DNA of 64,000 nt from Syntrophaceae bacterium (GTDB lineage Bacteria > Desulfobacterota > Syntrophia > Syntrophales > UBA2192). Where the stretch lies: assembly GCA_013177795.1 (NCBI GenBank), contig JABLXY010000002.1, forward strand, positions 434,001-498,000, in the 5' to 3' direction. Positions 47,980-55,851 of the stretch are shown here, in pieces (the stretch's first letter is position 1; every line of letters begins with the position of its first letter). The position numbers and the translations under genes are program-made. The notes under the pieces are model-generated. The model was not told the DNA's origin. It searched no databases and saw only the letters and a program-made list of their open reading frames with translations.

Positions 47980-48531
47980 ATGAAAGGCCTGGTTTGTATC
48001 GCCGTTGCGGTTCTGTCGCTCCTGGGGGCCGCGCTGTATGCCATGGAGCCTGCGGGCTCAGACGCGGGTCCTGCTAGGGAGAGGCCGGCGGCCATGGCCT
48101 TCAGGCCAGGCTCCGAGCCGGCAGAGGGCATCGAGGACATTCGGTGGGGCGCCGCCGTCGGCGAGTACACGGGTCTTGCGCCCCGCGGGTGCAACGTCTA
48201 CGGCTTTGAGGAGCTGTGCCGATATAGTGTGGAGGACAAAGTGGATGGCAACGAAGAGGTGGAGGTCGATCTGCTGTTCTGGCGGGGCCGCCTCTTCGGA
48301 GTGGAGCTCTCCGCGCAGGGCAGGAGGAACTGGGCGCCCTTCCGCAGGATGGTCTTCGACGAGTTCGGGGGACCCGCCGAGCCGGCCGCGGGAACCGAGT
48401 TCGAGTGGCGCGGGGAGAAGGCGATCGCGCACCTGTCGTATTCGCCCCGCAGCCGCAGGTCGTCGCTGCTGATCGTCTCCGCGGAGATCGGCGACGAGAT
48501 GGGACGCGCCGCGGGGCTGACGGGGCGCTGA
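47980..48531 (+). CDS. secreted protein of unknown function
   Basis: 183 residues from ATG 47980, with a GGAGGTGA ribosome binding site. The signal peptide (KGLVCIAVAVLSLLGAALYA) is followed by a linker and a single beta-rich domain: IEDIRWGAAVGEYTGL, then VEVDLLFWRGRLFGVELSAQG and a C-terminal FEWRGEKAIAHLSYSP. The IRWG opening and the strand pattern resemble periplasmic proteins that fold like small lipocalin or cystatin-like domains, but no family is named with confidence. It sits 16 bases before the double pseudo-receiver gene. Confidence 0.65.
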   Translation: MKGLVCIAVAVLSLLGAALYAMEPAGSDAGPARERPAAMAFRPGSEPAEGIEDIRWGAAVGEYTGLAPRGCNVYGFEELCRYSVEDKVDGNEEVEVDLLFWRGRLFGVELSAQGRRNWAPFRRMVFDEFGGPAEPAAGTEFEWRGEKAIAHLSYSPRSRRSSLLIVSAEIGDEMGRAAGLTGR

Positions 48532-48547
48532 CGGGGTGCGCGAAACA

Positions 48548-49453
48548 ATGACGGCGAAGATCTACAAATTCCCCAAAGGGGCCGGAAAGCAGGCGGAGCC
48601 GGAGAAGCCGGCAAGGGTGGAGAAACCGGCCGCCCTTGCGCGGCCGCCGCGGGTCCTGCTCATCACTGGGCAGGCCGAGGCGAAGGAGCTGCTGTCGGAG
48701 GCGCTCGGGAAGTCCGGCTGCGATGTGACGCATTACCCTTTCGACGCGCGGTACTACCCGGCGATCCTGCTCGATCTCTTCGAGAAGAACCGCTTCGACG
48801 TCGTCATCCCGACGAACCTGGGGATCCCCTTCGTGTATCTGCCCGACCTTGTGACGCTCACGCGGAAGTTCGGCAAGGGGGCGGGCATCGCCGTCATCTC
48901 GGGCTGGGTGCAGGACGACTTCATCGCCGAGCTGGCGAAAATCCCCCGAGCGGTATTTTTTACCGCGCCTGTGAAACTCGAAGAGTTCACGGCCAAGGTC
49001 CGCGAACTGGCGGCTGTGGGTTCGGAGGCGAAGGAGGAGAGGTCGAAGAAGCTTCCGCGCGTGCTCGTGCTGCTAGCGGACGCGAAGGACAACCACGTCG
49101 CACAGTGCTTTCTCGACTGGCTGGTTGACCGCTACAGGGGGGTACTGGACATCCGGGGGATGGTGCACCATTCCACCAAGAGTTTCCTGCTCCTTGCCTC
49201 CGCGACGCCGATCAACCTCTTCGTCGTGAACTTTACGACTCTGTGGGCCCCCGACCCCTCGTTCAAGGGCACCATGGATTTTGCCAGGCACCTGAAGGCG
49301 CGATTCGGAAGGCCTGTCATCATGCTCAGCGGCTTCGAGGATGCGATTTTCAAAGGTCAGGCCATTGCTGCAGGCGTGGATGCCTACTTCAGGCTGCCGC
49401 TGGATCTCGAAAATGTCGGTTTTGCGATGGACAGGCTGCTGAATGTGAAGTGA
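48548..49453 (+). CDS. tandem receiver-like (pseudo-REC) protein
   Basis: 301 residues from ATG 48548 (GTG at 48536 also possible). After a Lys/Pro-rich start, two CheY-like alpha/beta units are seen. The first, at about 35-155, reads RVLLITGQAEAKELLSEALGKSGCDVTHYPFD... and ends VFFTAPVKLEEF, with the conserved switch Lys-like position. The second, at about 170-300, reads RVLVLLADAKDNHV... VIMLSGFEDAIFKGQAIAAGVDAYFRLPLD. Neither has the DD...D acidic pocket of an active receiver, so phosphorylation is unlikely. It may be a docking module. An intact-looking but altered receiver gene lies 150 bases downstream. Confidence 0.6.
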   Translation: MTAKIYKFPKGAGKQAEPEKPARVEKPAALARPPRVLLITGQAEAKELLSEALGKSGCDVTHYPFDARYYPAILLDLFEKNRFDVVIPTNLGIPFVYLPDLVTLTRKFGKGAGIAVISGWVQDDFIAELAKIPRAVFFTAPVKLEEFTAKVRELAAVGSEAKEERSKKLPRVLVLLADAKDNHVAQCFLDWLVDRYRGVLDIRGMVHHSTKSFLLLASATPINLFVVNFTTLWAPDPSFKGTMDFARHLKARFGRPVIMLSGFEDAIFKGQAIAAGVDAYFRLPLDLENVGFAMDRLLNVK

Positions 49454-49464
49454 GGCTGCGCGCC

Positions 49465-49578
49465 ATGCCCAGGTGCAGGAACTGCGGAAAGCGGTTCGAA
49501 GAGGAGGAGAGGGCAAAGATCCCCGTGGAGAAGCTGAGCAAGATCCTCATTCCCTCTCCCCGGGCGGGAGAGGGTTAG
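49465..49578 (+). CDS. short CxxC peptide ending in an intergenic repeat
   Basis: 37 codons. MPRCRNCGKRFEEEERAK shows one zinc-knuckle-like CxxC; the last 12 residues are encoded by the CTCTCCCCGGGCGGGAGAGG repeat, so the natural 3' end was probably replaced by the repeat. Real only if a two-cysteine zinc protein; it may be a remnant. Confidence 0.3.
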   Translation: MPRCRNCGKRFEEEERAKIPVEKLSKILIPSPRAGEG

Positions 49579-49588
49579 GGTGAGGGGG
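49551..49588. repeat. CTCTCCCCGGGCGGGAGAGG palindromic repeat
   Basis: Single copy with the GGGTTAGGGTGAGGGG tail, same family as 34856-34965. Confidence 0.6.
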
Positions 49589-49606
49589 AAAGATGGAGGT
49601 CACGGG

Positions 49607-50122
49607 ATGACGCAATCAAATCGCAGAGACGTACAGCAGCAGCTTTTCGAGCCCGGGATGTTCGAGCGGGCAGTCGCGGAGGGCACGGGGGCGCCCCGGG
49701 CGCAGGCCCCGCGGTTTCTCGTCGTCGACGACGAGCCTGAGGGGCGCGCCCTGGTCACGGGGGTGATCCTCTCGCGATGGCCCGGGGCGGTGATCCGCCA
49801 CGCGGCGGGCAACGCCGAGGCCTTCCAGGTGCTCCTGGGGTTTGCTCCCGACATCATCGTCACGGAGCTATCCCGCGCGGGCGGGACGGGCTACGAGTTT
49901 CTGCGCAAGTTGAGGCAAAGCCCGCAGCTGGCACGGACGCCGGTGGTGCTCAGCTCGCGACGGGGCGGCGAGGGGGATGCCTTTGGGATTTCCGTCGATG
50001 GACTCCATGAGGCGGCGGGCCGGCGCATCTCGCAGGAGGCCATGCTGGCGGCCCTCTTCGAGTCGCTCCTGGGGCGAGGGGCGGTGTCGGCCGCAGTTTC
50101 CAACAGGGGGGAGGCAACATGA
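49607..50122 (+). CDS. receiver-domain protein with Glu in place of the phosphorylated Asp
   Basis: 171 residues from ATG 49607 (GGAGGT ribosome binding site). An N-terminal tail of about 35 residues is followed by a receiver domain: FLVVDDEPEGRALV with the acidic pocket, then DIIVTELSRAGGTGYEFLRKLR, TPVVLSS and a final helix. Where the phosphorylated aspartate is expected (xxxxDxxMPxxxG) the sequence has E, as TELSRAGGTG. A glutamate there often mimics the phosphorylated state, so this receiver may be permanently on. No output domain. The stop overlaps the next ATG by four bases. Confidence 0.75.
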   Translation: MTQSNRRDVQQQLFEPGMFERAVAEGTGAPRAQAPRFLVVDDEPEGRALVTGVILSRWPGAVIRHAAGNAEAFQVLLGFAPDIIVTELSRAGGTGYEFLRKLRQSPQLARTPVVLSSRRGGEGDAFGISVDGLHEAAGRRISQEAMLAALFESLLGRGAVSAAVSNRGEAT

Positions 50123-50565
50123 AGCGGATCACGGCACTTTCTCTTTTCCTGGCCTTCCTCGCGGCGGCCCAACCGTGTGCAGCCGCGGATTGGGCCGTGC
50201 TGGGCGAAACGCAATGGGGGATGGTCCACTTCGACCGCGCGTCGGTCAAGAGGGTTGGCCCGCTCGTGAGCGTGTCGTCCAGGCAGATGCTCAGGCCGGA
50301 GGCTGCTGCGGCCGTGGCCGAGGCCCTGCCGGAACTGTTTCACGTGGCCTATTCCATCTCACATGACGTGATCGATTGCAGAAAGGGGCGTTACACGTTG
50401 ATGCGCATCGTTTTTTACGACCGCGAGCATCGCATCCTACACGACACGGCAGACGACAGGGGAAAATACCGGGAAATCGGGCCCCGGCCGATCCCGCCCG
50501 ACACGCCGATCGGCTGGCTGGCGGAGACGGTGTGCGGGCCGCCTGATACGCATCCGAAACGCTGA
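50119..50565 (+). CDS. secreted surface-adhesin-E-like protein
   Basis: 148 residues with a signal peptide (ITALSLFLAFLAAAQPCAAA). The mature part has the DWAVLGETQWGMVHFDRASVKRVG pattern followed by antiparallel strands, which recalls the adhesin E (surface-adhesin protein E) domain found in many small periplasmic proteins. Two cysteines (DVIDCRKG and VCGPP) may pair. Overlaps the receiver gene by four bases. Confidence 0.6.
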   Translation: MKRITALSLFLAFLAAAQPCAAADWAVLGETQWGMVHFDRASVKRVGPLVSVSSRQMLRPEAAAAVAEALPELFHVAYSISHDVIDCRKGRYTLMRIVFYDREHRILHDTADDRGKYREIGPRPIPPDTPIGWLAETVCGPPDTHPKR

Positions 50566-50595
50566 GAACAATCTGACTATTCAGGGGGGGCGGCG

Positions 50596-50934
50596 ATGTG
50601 GCTCATGACGGATTTCGGGTTTTTCAGCATCGTACAGAAAGAGGGTGAGCAGAACCTGACCGTGCGCGCCAGGGTGAGGCAGGACCTGCTCAATCTCAAG
50701 GAACGGTATCTGCCCGGCCTCGGGGCGATCGAGGAGACGCAATACGCCGACTACCGCTACCGCGTGCGCGTCCCGCGGGAGGTCTTCGCCGAGGCCCTGC
50801 GGGACATCGCCCTCGACATCGACTACCCCAACTTCAAGAACTCCGTTGCGCGCAGGCAGGGAAAGGCGCGGGCGCGTGCCTACGAGGACGTCTGGCAGCG
50901 GCTCTACGGCCTGCAGGCAGGCGACGGTGCGTGA
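50596..50934 (+). CDS. conserved hypothetical protein
   Basis: 112 residues beginning MWLMTDFGFFSIVQK, with RARVRQDLLNLKERYLPGLG, YADYRYRVRVPREVFAEAL and DYPNFKNSVARRQG. I have seen short proteins of this exact plan in many bacteria, annotated only as hypothetical. No signal peptide; no catalytic motif. Basic C-terminal helix. Separate transcription likely. Confidence 0.7.
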   Translation: MWLMTDFGFFSIVQKEGEQNLTVRARVRQDLLNLKERYLPGLGAIEETQYADYRYRVRVPREVFAEALRDIALDIDYPNFKNSVARRQGKARARAYEDVWQRLYGLQAGDGA

Positions 50935-51010
50935 GGATATAGCCCTACTCCGCACTTGACATATATCTCATGAGGCGTCAGGCTTGGCACGGATAGGCGA
51001 GGTGCGATGC

Positions 51011-51292
51011 ATGAAGGAAGTGACAGCAATGACGCTGCGGAACCGTCTCGGGCAGATCCTAGAACAGCTTGAGATGACGGGAGAACCCGTCCTGGTACGC
51101 AAGGGCAGGAAGGCCAGAGCCGTGATGATCACCCCCGAGCAGTTCGAACAGCGCTTTCTGGTCTACCAGGCCGAGGAGAAGAAAAGGGAGCTGCTGGCGA
51201 AGATCAAGGCGTCCCGGTCCGCACGGATCGGCCGCAAGACCAGCTTGGAGATCCTGCGCGAGCTGAGAGGCTACGGGAAAGGATCTGGGTGA
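51011..51292 (+). CDS. Phd/YefM-type antitoxin, orphan
   Basis: 93 residues from ATG 51011 (GAGGTG ribosome binding site). The N-terminal Phd fold MKEVTAMTLRNRLGQILEQLEMTGEPVLVRKGRKARAVMITPEQF is followed by a helical tail. No toxin gene (RelE, PIN, Doc) is next to it in either direction; the next gene is an HD hydrolase. A stand-alone regulator or a pair that lost its toxin. Confidence 0.75.
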   Translation: MKEVTAMTLRNRLGQILEQLEMTGEPVLVRKGRKARAVMITPEQFEQRFLVYQAEEKKRELLAKIKASRSARIGRKTSLEILRELRGYGKGSG

Positions 51293-51386
51293 TCGATTAA
51301 CCGATGTCTGCAAACGGCTTAAACTGGGGGCACGGTCGGCGTGGTGACCCGACATGGCCAACACATGTTATTTAGAGGGATATTGA

Positions 51387-51965
51387 ATGTTTTTGTCTTC
51401 GCGGTTTGATGAAGCGCTGGCCTACGCCCACGGGGCGCATCGCAGGCAGCTCCGGAAGGGGACGCAGATCCCCTACATCGCTCACCTGATGGCCGTCGCC
51501 GCGATCGTCCTCGAAAACGGCGGGGACGAGGACGCGGCCATCGCGGCCCTTCTGCACGATGTCATCGAGGACGGGGGAGGAGATGCGGCTCGGCAGGAAA
51601 TCCGCCGCCGCTTCGGGCAGCGGGTCGTGGATATTGTGAATGAGTGCACCGACGCCGAGGTCATCCCCAAGCCGCCCTGGCGCGAACGGAAGGAGAAATA
51701 CCTCGCCCATCTGCGGCATGCCTCCCCTCCGGCACGCCTCGTGTCCGCGGCCGATAAAGTTCACAACGCACGCGCGATCCTCGCGGATTACCGGGTCGTG
51801 GGCGAGGCCCTCTGGGAGAGGTTCAACGCAAGCCGCGGGGAAACCCTCTGGTACTACCGGGAGCTTGTGGCGGCCTTCAAGGAAGGCGGCACGACGCCCC
51901 TCATCGAGGAGTTGGAGCGGGTCGTGAACGAACTGGCGAGACTCGTCAAGGAGCGCAACGGCTAG
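51387..51965 (+). CDS. HD-domain hydrolase, RelA/SpoT (Mesh1/SAH)-like
   Basis: 192 residues. The HD set of ppGpp hydrolases is present: R...TQIPYIAHLMAVAAIVLENGGDEDAAIAALLHDVIED gives H..., HD and ED, then a later DKVHNARAI. The small size, with no synthetase, TGS or ACT domain, matches small alarmone hydrolases. It probably removes pyrophosphate from (p)ppGpp or a related nucleotide, with manganese. It follows an orphan Phd antitoxin by 95 bases. Confidence 0.8.
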   Translation: MFLSSRFDEALAYAHGAHRRQLRKGTQIPYIAHLMAVAAIVLENGGDEDAAIAALLHDVIEDGGGDAARQEIRRRFGQRVVDIVNECTDAEVIPKPPWRERKEKYLAHLRHASPPARLVSAADKVHNARAILADYRVVGEALWERFNASRGETLWYYRELVAAFKEGGTTPLIEELERVVNELARLVKERNG

Positions 51966-52079
51966 GCAACACGAACACAGCGGTGATTTAGAAGCGACTT
52001 GCCCCGCCATATAGCGATGCAGGCACTATTCAGTTGGGGTAAAAAAGTGGGGGGAAAGACGCCATTTTTGAGTGCAGGG

Positions 52080-52703
52080 TCATTGCGTCTTGCCCGGCGC
52101 AGGCTCTTCTTCCGATGTGATGAACGTGTACACGGCCTTCCCCAGGCCGGAGCAGGCCTCGCGTTCCGTTCCTGAAAGGATCGCCAGCGTGTCTCCGACC
52201 CTTCCTGTGACATCCGAGGATGCCGTCCCTGACTTGACCCGGTTCTTCGTGTCGAGGACGGCGGCCCGGAATGAGGCATGACGCGCCGATGTCCGGATGT
52301 CGACCACGATGAGATATCGGACGTTCATCGCCGATACACGGGCTTGCACATCCCCCTTTTGCAACGAATCAAGAAGGGCTTCGAGTGCGCGAGGCGCGTT
52401 GTCGAATGTCAGCCCCGGGAATGCCGTCGATCGAAAGTCGCTGCCCGTGATGGTCTCGATGAGCGGCCCGTCGGAGCGCATCGCCGCCCGCAGGCACTCC
52501 GTCAGCTCCCGTTCCTTCTCTTCGGAGTCCTTTCTCTGGTTGTCGTGCACATGGCGCTCGAGCAGGATGACCGCCCTTTCCTGTGCACCCAGACCGGTTC
52601 GATGAAAACGCTCCTGCTTGACCTGGGCGGCCCGCGACGCGCAGGAACACAGGATCATCAGGGACAATACCCCCGCAAAGACGGTCAGCAAGAACTTCTT
52701 CAT
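52080..52703 (-). CDS. lipoprotein of unknown function
   Basis: 207 residues from the ATG at 52703. Signal and lipobox: KKFLLTVFAGVLSLMILCSCAS, with cysteine at about residue 20. The frame is open further upstream but without a signal. The mature part is alpha/beta with AQERAVILLERHVHDNQRKDSEEK and VRYLIVVDIRTSARHASFRAAVLDTKNRVKSG, resembling small periplasmic lipoproteins with a strand-helix repeat. No family name. Divergent from nothing in particular; convergent with the HD gene. Confidence 0.65.
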   Translation of the reverse strand: MKKFLLTVFAGVLSLMILCSCASRAAQVKQERFHRTGLGAQERAVILLERHVHDNQRKDSEEKERELTECLRAAMRSDGPLIETITGSDFRSTAFPGLTFDNAPRALEALLDSLQKGDVQARVSAMNVRYLIVVDIRTSARHASFRAAVLDTKNRVKSGTASSDVTGRVGDTLAILSGTEREACSGLGKAVYTFITSEEEPAPGKTQ

Positions 52704-52885
52704 GCCGGGCAACCCCCAAGTCAGATTGGTGGGTCGGTACAACTTCTTCCGCGGCGGCGCAAGTCCGGAGATCCGTTTATTTCCAAGCCGCAATCCGGTC
52801 CAGGGCGCAAAATGGCGGGCTCCCATTCGAAAATGCCTCATGCTCGAGGCCTGAGGCGGCGTGCCGAACCCTTCACCGGCCCCCG

Positions 52886-53677
52886 CTATTTCAGCTCGGA
52901 CAATCTCGCCCGCGCGACCTTGGCCTGCTGGGTCTGGGGGTATTTCTTCACGATCTGCTGGTAGACGATCTTGGCGCTCTTGTCGTCACCGAGTTTCTGG
53001 AACGACATGCCCTGCTTCAACAGGGCGTGGGGCACCTTCTCGCTCGTCGGGAAACCCTTGATCACCTTCTCGTACTCGACGATGGCCTTCTCGTACCGGT
53101 CCTCGACGTACCAGGTCTCGGCGATCCAGAACTGGGCGCTGCCCGAATAGGGCGTCCTGGGGTGCTGTTTCAGGAACTTCTGAAACGCCTCCCGGGCCTT
53201 GGCGTTCTGACCCTCCTTGAAGAGTTTGTAGCACTCGTTGTAGGCGGCCATCGGGTCTGTCTTCGCCTCCGCGGCAGGCCCCCCTGCCGCCGTCTCGGGT
53301 CGTTGCCACTCCGTCTCCGCCTTGCCCTGCTTCAGGGCGGCTTCGATGTTGCCGACCCGGACGGCCAGGTCATCCAGCTGTTTCTTCAGGTCCCGGCCCC
53401 TGTCCACCCCCTCCACCTGGCCCCGCAGCGTCCGCAGCTCGTCGCGGACCAGCCCGAGATCGGCCCCGAGGTTGGCCTGGCCGGTCCGGATGTCCCGCAC
53501 CGTCTGCGCGTAGTTCTTCTCGAACTGGTCAAGGCGGGCCTGGAGCTTTTCCACGTCGCCGCCGCGCGGGGCGATGTCCTCCCGCAGGGGTCTGCTCGGC
53601 GCGGCGCACCCGATGAGGGACGTCAACGTCCAAACCCCCGCCAGCACCAACGCCAGAACGATCCCGTGTCGTTTCAT
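52886..53677 (-). CDS. cpoB: CpoB/YbgF-like cell-division coordination protein
   Basis: 263 residues from the ATG at 53677 (GGAGGGAGGAG ribosome binding site). A signal peptide with a lipobox-like LIGCAAP suggests lipidation. A coiled coil at about 35-120 is followed by three to four TPR repeats (AYNECYKLFKEGQNAKAREAFQKFLKQHP; ... VPHALLKQGMSFQKLGDDKSAKIVYQQIVKKYP). This is the YbgF/CpoB plan; CpoB couples outer-membrane constriction by Tol-Pal with peptidoglycan synthesis. The tol and pal genes are not adjacent, so the gene stands alone. Confidence 0.85.
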   Translation of the reverse strand: MKRHGIVLALVLAGVWTLTSLIGCAAPSRPLREDIAPRGGDVEKLQARLDQFEKNYAQTVRDIRTGQANLGADLGLVRDELRTLRGQVEGVDRGRDLKKQLDDLAVRVGNIEAALKQGKAETEWQRPETAAGGPAAEAKTDPMAAYNECYKLFKEGQNAKAREAFQKFLKQHPRTPYSGSAQFWIAETWYVEDRYEKAIVEYEKVIKGFPTSEKVPHALLKQGMSFQKLGDDKSAKIVYQQIVKKYPQTQQAKVARARLSELK

Positions 53678-53838
53678 GCTCCTCCCTCCTTCGAGAACCG
53701 TGTGGACTTCGCGCCGGGGTCCCAATGCAACAGTGGGCTTATCTTAGACCGCCTCACCCGAGGCCCGTCAATATAAATCTGGGTTCGGCGGGTCGGTCCC
53801 GGGAACGGGGGGGCGTCGCAAGGCGGGGAATGCGGGCG

Positions 53839-53864
53839 AAAAATGGGGACTGTCCCCCTTTTTT
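53839..53864. repeat. GGGGACTGTCCCC hairpin repeat (copy 3)
   Basis: AAAAATGGGGACTGTCCCCCTTTTTT, with CTG in place of CAG at the loop. Confidence 0.65.
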
Positions 53865-53876
53865 CCGATTTCGTCT

Positions 53877-53905
53877 TGACAAACGGCATGCCGTCCGCAA
53901 CGATA
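53877..53905 (+). promoter_or_regulatory. possible promoter of the 54057 gene
   Basis: TTGACA (53877-53882) is a perfect -35 box; AACGAT 17 bases later is a weak -10. A GGCATGCC palindrome lies in the spacer. Confidence 0.35.
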
Positions 53906-54056
53906 CACCTCGGCGCGGCGCTGCGAAACGGGCGGCTTTTGGACAGCAGCAGACCACGGCGCCCGGGGCCTGCGAGACGAGGTACCCCTGACGGATAGGG
54001 AACGGGGTGTGCCTGCAGCGTCACGATCACGACGGATTGCCACGAGGAGCTGCACG

Positions 54057-54410
54057 ATGCCAAAGGAGATCACGAAGAAAGGAACCGACGGTCAGATCGA
54101 GAGCACAAAGGGCCGCGAGATGGAGGTCCTCGAGCCGCAACAGCGGGTCTTCCCCTTCATCAGCTTCCACTACTCGTACAGGGAGATCTCCTCCGTAAAC
54201 GGCCTCACACGCATCCGCTCGAAGGAGAAGCGGTTCACCGACGGCAGGCTGGAGTCGGAGGAGTTCGAGGGCACCCTCGGCGGCCATGTATACGGGGACG
54301 TGGTGTCCGGCATGCAGCGGCAATTCCTCCGCCAGGTGGAAGCGTTCCTGAAGCCCTTTTCCATGATGCTGCCCTTCGGCCCGAAGGACCGCAAGGACGG
54401 CGGCAAGTGA
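54057..54410 (+). CDS. conserved hypothetical protein
   Basis: 117 residues from ATG 54057 (GAGGAG ribosome binding site). Charged N-terminus, then VFPFISFHYSYREISSVNGLTRIRSKEKRFTDGRLESEEFEG and a short hydrophobic amphipathic helix (VEAFLKPFSMMLPFG). No signal peptide or known motif. It lies 40 bases before the radical SAM gene and may be its operon partner. Confidence 0.6.
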   Translation: MPKEITKKGTDGQIESTKGREMEVLEPQQRVFPFISFHYSYREISSVNGLTRIRSKEKRFTDGRLESEEFEGTLGGHVYGDVVSGMQRQFLRQVEAFLKPFSMMLPFGPKDRKDGGK

Positions 54411-54450
54411 CGAGTCGGCACCCCGCCGGACGCCCGGCTGCCGGAACCCC

Positions 54451-55200
54451 ATGATCGTCCGGGAGATCACCGCAAAATCCGTCCTCTCCAGGTCCCAGGT
54501 CTATGACTATGCCCTGAATCCCTACGTGGGATGCAGCCACGGGTGCCGGTACTGCTACGCCGCATTCATGAAGCGGTTCACCGGCCACAGGGAGCCGTGG
54601 GGCGCGTTTGTCGACGTCAAGATCAACGCGCCGGAGCTCCTGGCGAGGGAAATCAGGAGAAAGCCCGTGGGCAGGGTCTGGGTCAGCGGCGTCTGCGACC
54701 CCTACCAGGCTGTCGAGAAGAAGTACCGGCTGACGGGACGCTGCCTCGAGATTCTCCGCGAGAACCGGTGGCCCGTGACCATCCAAACCAAGTCGGCGCT
54801 CGTCCTGCGGGATATCGAGATCCTGGCCCGGTTCGAGGACATCGAGGCCGGGTTTTCCATCGCGACGGCGGACGAGACCGTGCGGAAGCTCTTCGAACCC
54901 GGGGCCTCCCCCATCCGGGACAGGGTCCGCGCGCTGGATGTCCTCCATGCGCGGGGGGTCCGGACGTACGCCATGATCGCGCCCATCCTCCCCGGTGCGG
55001 AGGGGCTGATCGAGGAACTCCCGGGAAAGGTGGATTACGTCCTGATCGACCGGCTCAATTACGCCTATGCCGACCGGGTCTACAGGAACAACCGGATGGA
55101 GTGGGCCCGGGAGGATTCTTTTTTCTCGGGGAAGGCGAAGGAGCTGAAGGCGGCTTTCGAGAGGGAAGGCATCCCCGTTGAGGTGGTGTTCGGCGGGTAA
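54451..55200 (+). CDS. radical SAM protein, SPL-like (Rv2578c/SplB-type)
   Basis: 249 residues. The radical SAM cysteines are in CSHGCRYCYA (about 30-39, C-x3-C-x2-C), with NPYVGC just before, as in SPL-family proteins. A TIM-barrel-like remainder follows, with GVCDPYQAVEKKYRLTGRCLEIL, TKSALVLRDIEIL and YVLIDRLNYA. The spore photoproduct lyase cysteine is not evident, and this organism shows no spore genes in the window, so a different role is likely. One [4Fe-4S] cluster and SAM are expected. Confidence 0.85.
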   Translation: MIVREITAKSVLSRSQVYDYALNPYVGCSHGCRYCYAAFMKRFTGHREPWGAFVDVKINAPELLAREIRRKPVGRVWVSGVCDPYQAVEKKYRLTGRCLEILRENRWPVTIQTKSALVLRDIEILARFEDIEAGFSIATADETVRKLFEPGASPIRDRVRALDVLHARGVRTYAMIAPILPGAEGLIEELPGKVDYVLIDRLNYAYADRVYRNNRMEWAREDSFFSGKAKELKAAFEREGIPVEVVFGG

Positions 55201-55205
55201 GCAAT

Positions 55206-55231
55206 GCAGGCAGGCCGTCGGGCCTGCCTGC
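55206..55231. other. 11-bp perfect hairpin between convergent genes
   Basis: GCAGGCAGGCC (55206-55216) and GGCCTGCCTGC (55221-55231), loop GTCG, followed by CTTCC rather than a T-run. It lies between the SPL-like and SWIB genes and could stop transcription from both sides. Confidence 0.5.
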
Positions 55232-55258
55232 CTTCCATGTCTGCGGTGCCCCCTTTGC

Positions 55259-55585
55259 TTATTCGATGTTGGCGCTTACCACCGCCGCCATCTGCATCAT
55301 GTCGATCGTCTCGCCTTCCTTGAGGTTCGTGAAGTCGACGACCTTGCCGGACTTCGTCTTGGTCTGCGTGTTGTTGAAGATCTTGACGAGCTTCGCATCG
55401 GCCACGATGAACTTGCCGGCGTTCTCGGGCTTACCGTTGACCGTGCTGGTCTGCAGCCCATTGGCCTTGATGTAGTCCCACAGCCTCTTCGTGATCTCGG
55501 TGCGGGGCAGCGCGTCGGCCCCCAGGAAGGCCGCAAGGTCCGCCTTCAGCTTTACCGGCTTGTTCAGTCCTTTTTCCTCTGCCAT
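55259..55585 (-). CDS. SWIB/MDM2-domain protein
   Basis: 108 residues from the ATG at 55585. SWIB features: VKLKADLAAFLGADALPRTEITKRLWDYIKANGLQ (about 12-46) and the later KLVKIFNNTQTK and VDFTNLKEGETIDMMQMA. SWIB domains belong to eukaryotic chromatin remodellers and also occur in chlamydiae and some other bacteria, where DNA or topology roles have been suggested. Here it is the whole protein. Convergent to the radical SAM gene. Confidence 0.85.
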   Translation of the reverse strand: MAEEKGLNKPVKLKADLAAFLGADALPRTEITKRLWDYIKANGLQTSTVNGKPENAGKFIVADAKLVKIFNNTQTKTKSGKVVDFTNLKEGETIDMMQMAAVVSANIE

Positions 55586-55851
55586 GTGTATGCCTCCGTT
55601 CTTGGGTGGTCTTTGTCCCGTCAGATCCGACAGGGGCAGAGTATACGGCCTGCCGCGCTGCATGTCCAGGCAATCTTGACGGCGCCGATCGGCGCCCCGT
55701 GTGCCGGCCGGTTCGGGGCGGGCCTTCCCGTTGAGGCGTCGGCGTCCCCGGGCACGGAAGTTGAATGATGGGTCCGACGGGGCGTCCCTCCCCCGGGTGC
55801 CGCCCGAAACACGGTGAGATCCCCCGCCGCGGCGGGGCAAGGAGAGCGAAC

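Larger units (their letters stand above)
53678..54056. other. 379-base intergenic region with a hairpin repeat and a possible promoter
   Basis: Divergent region between cpoB and the next gene. Contains copy 3 of the GGGGACTGTCCCC repeat (53839-53864) and, just after it, a TTGACA box. No gene is supported. Confidence 0.5.
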
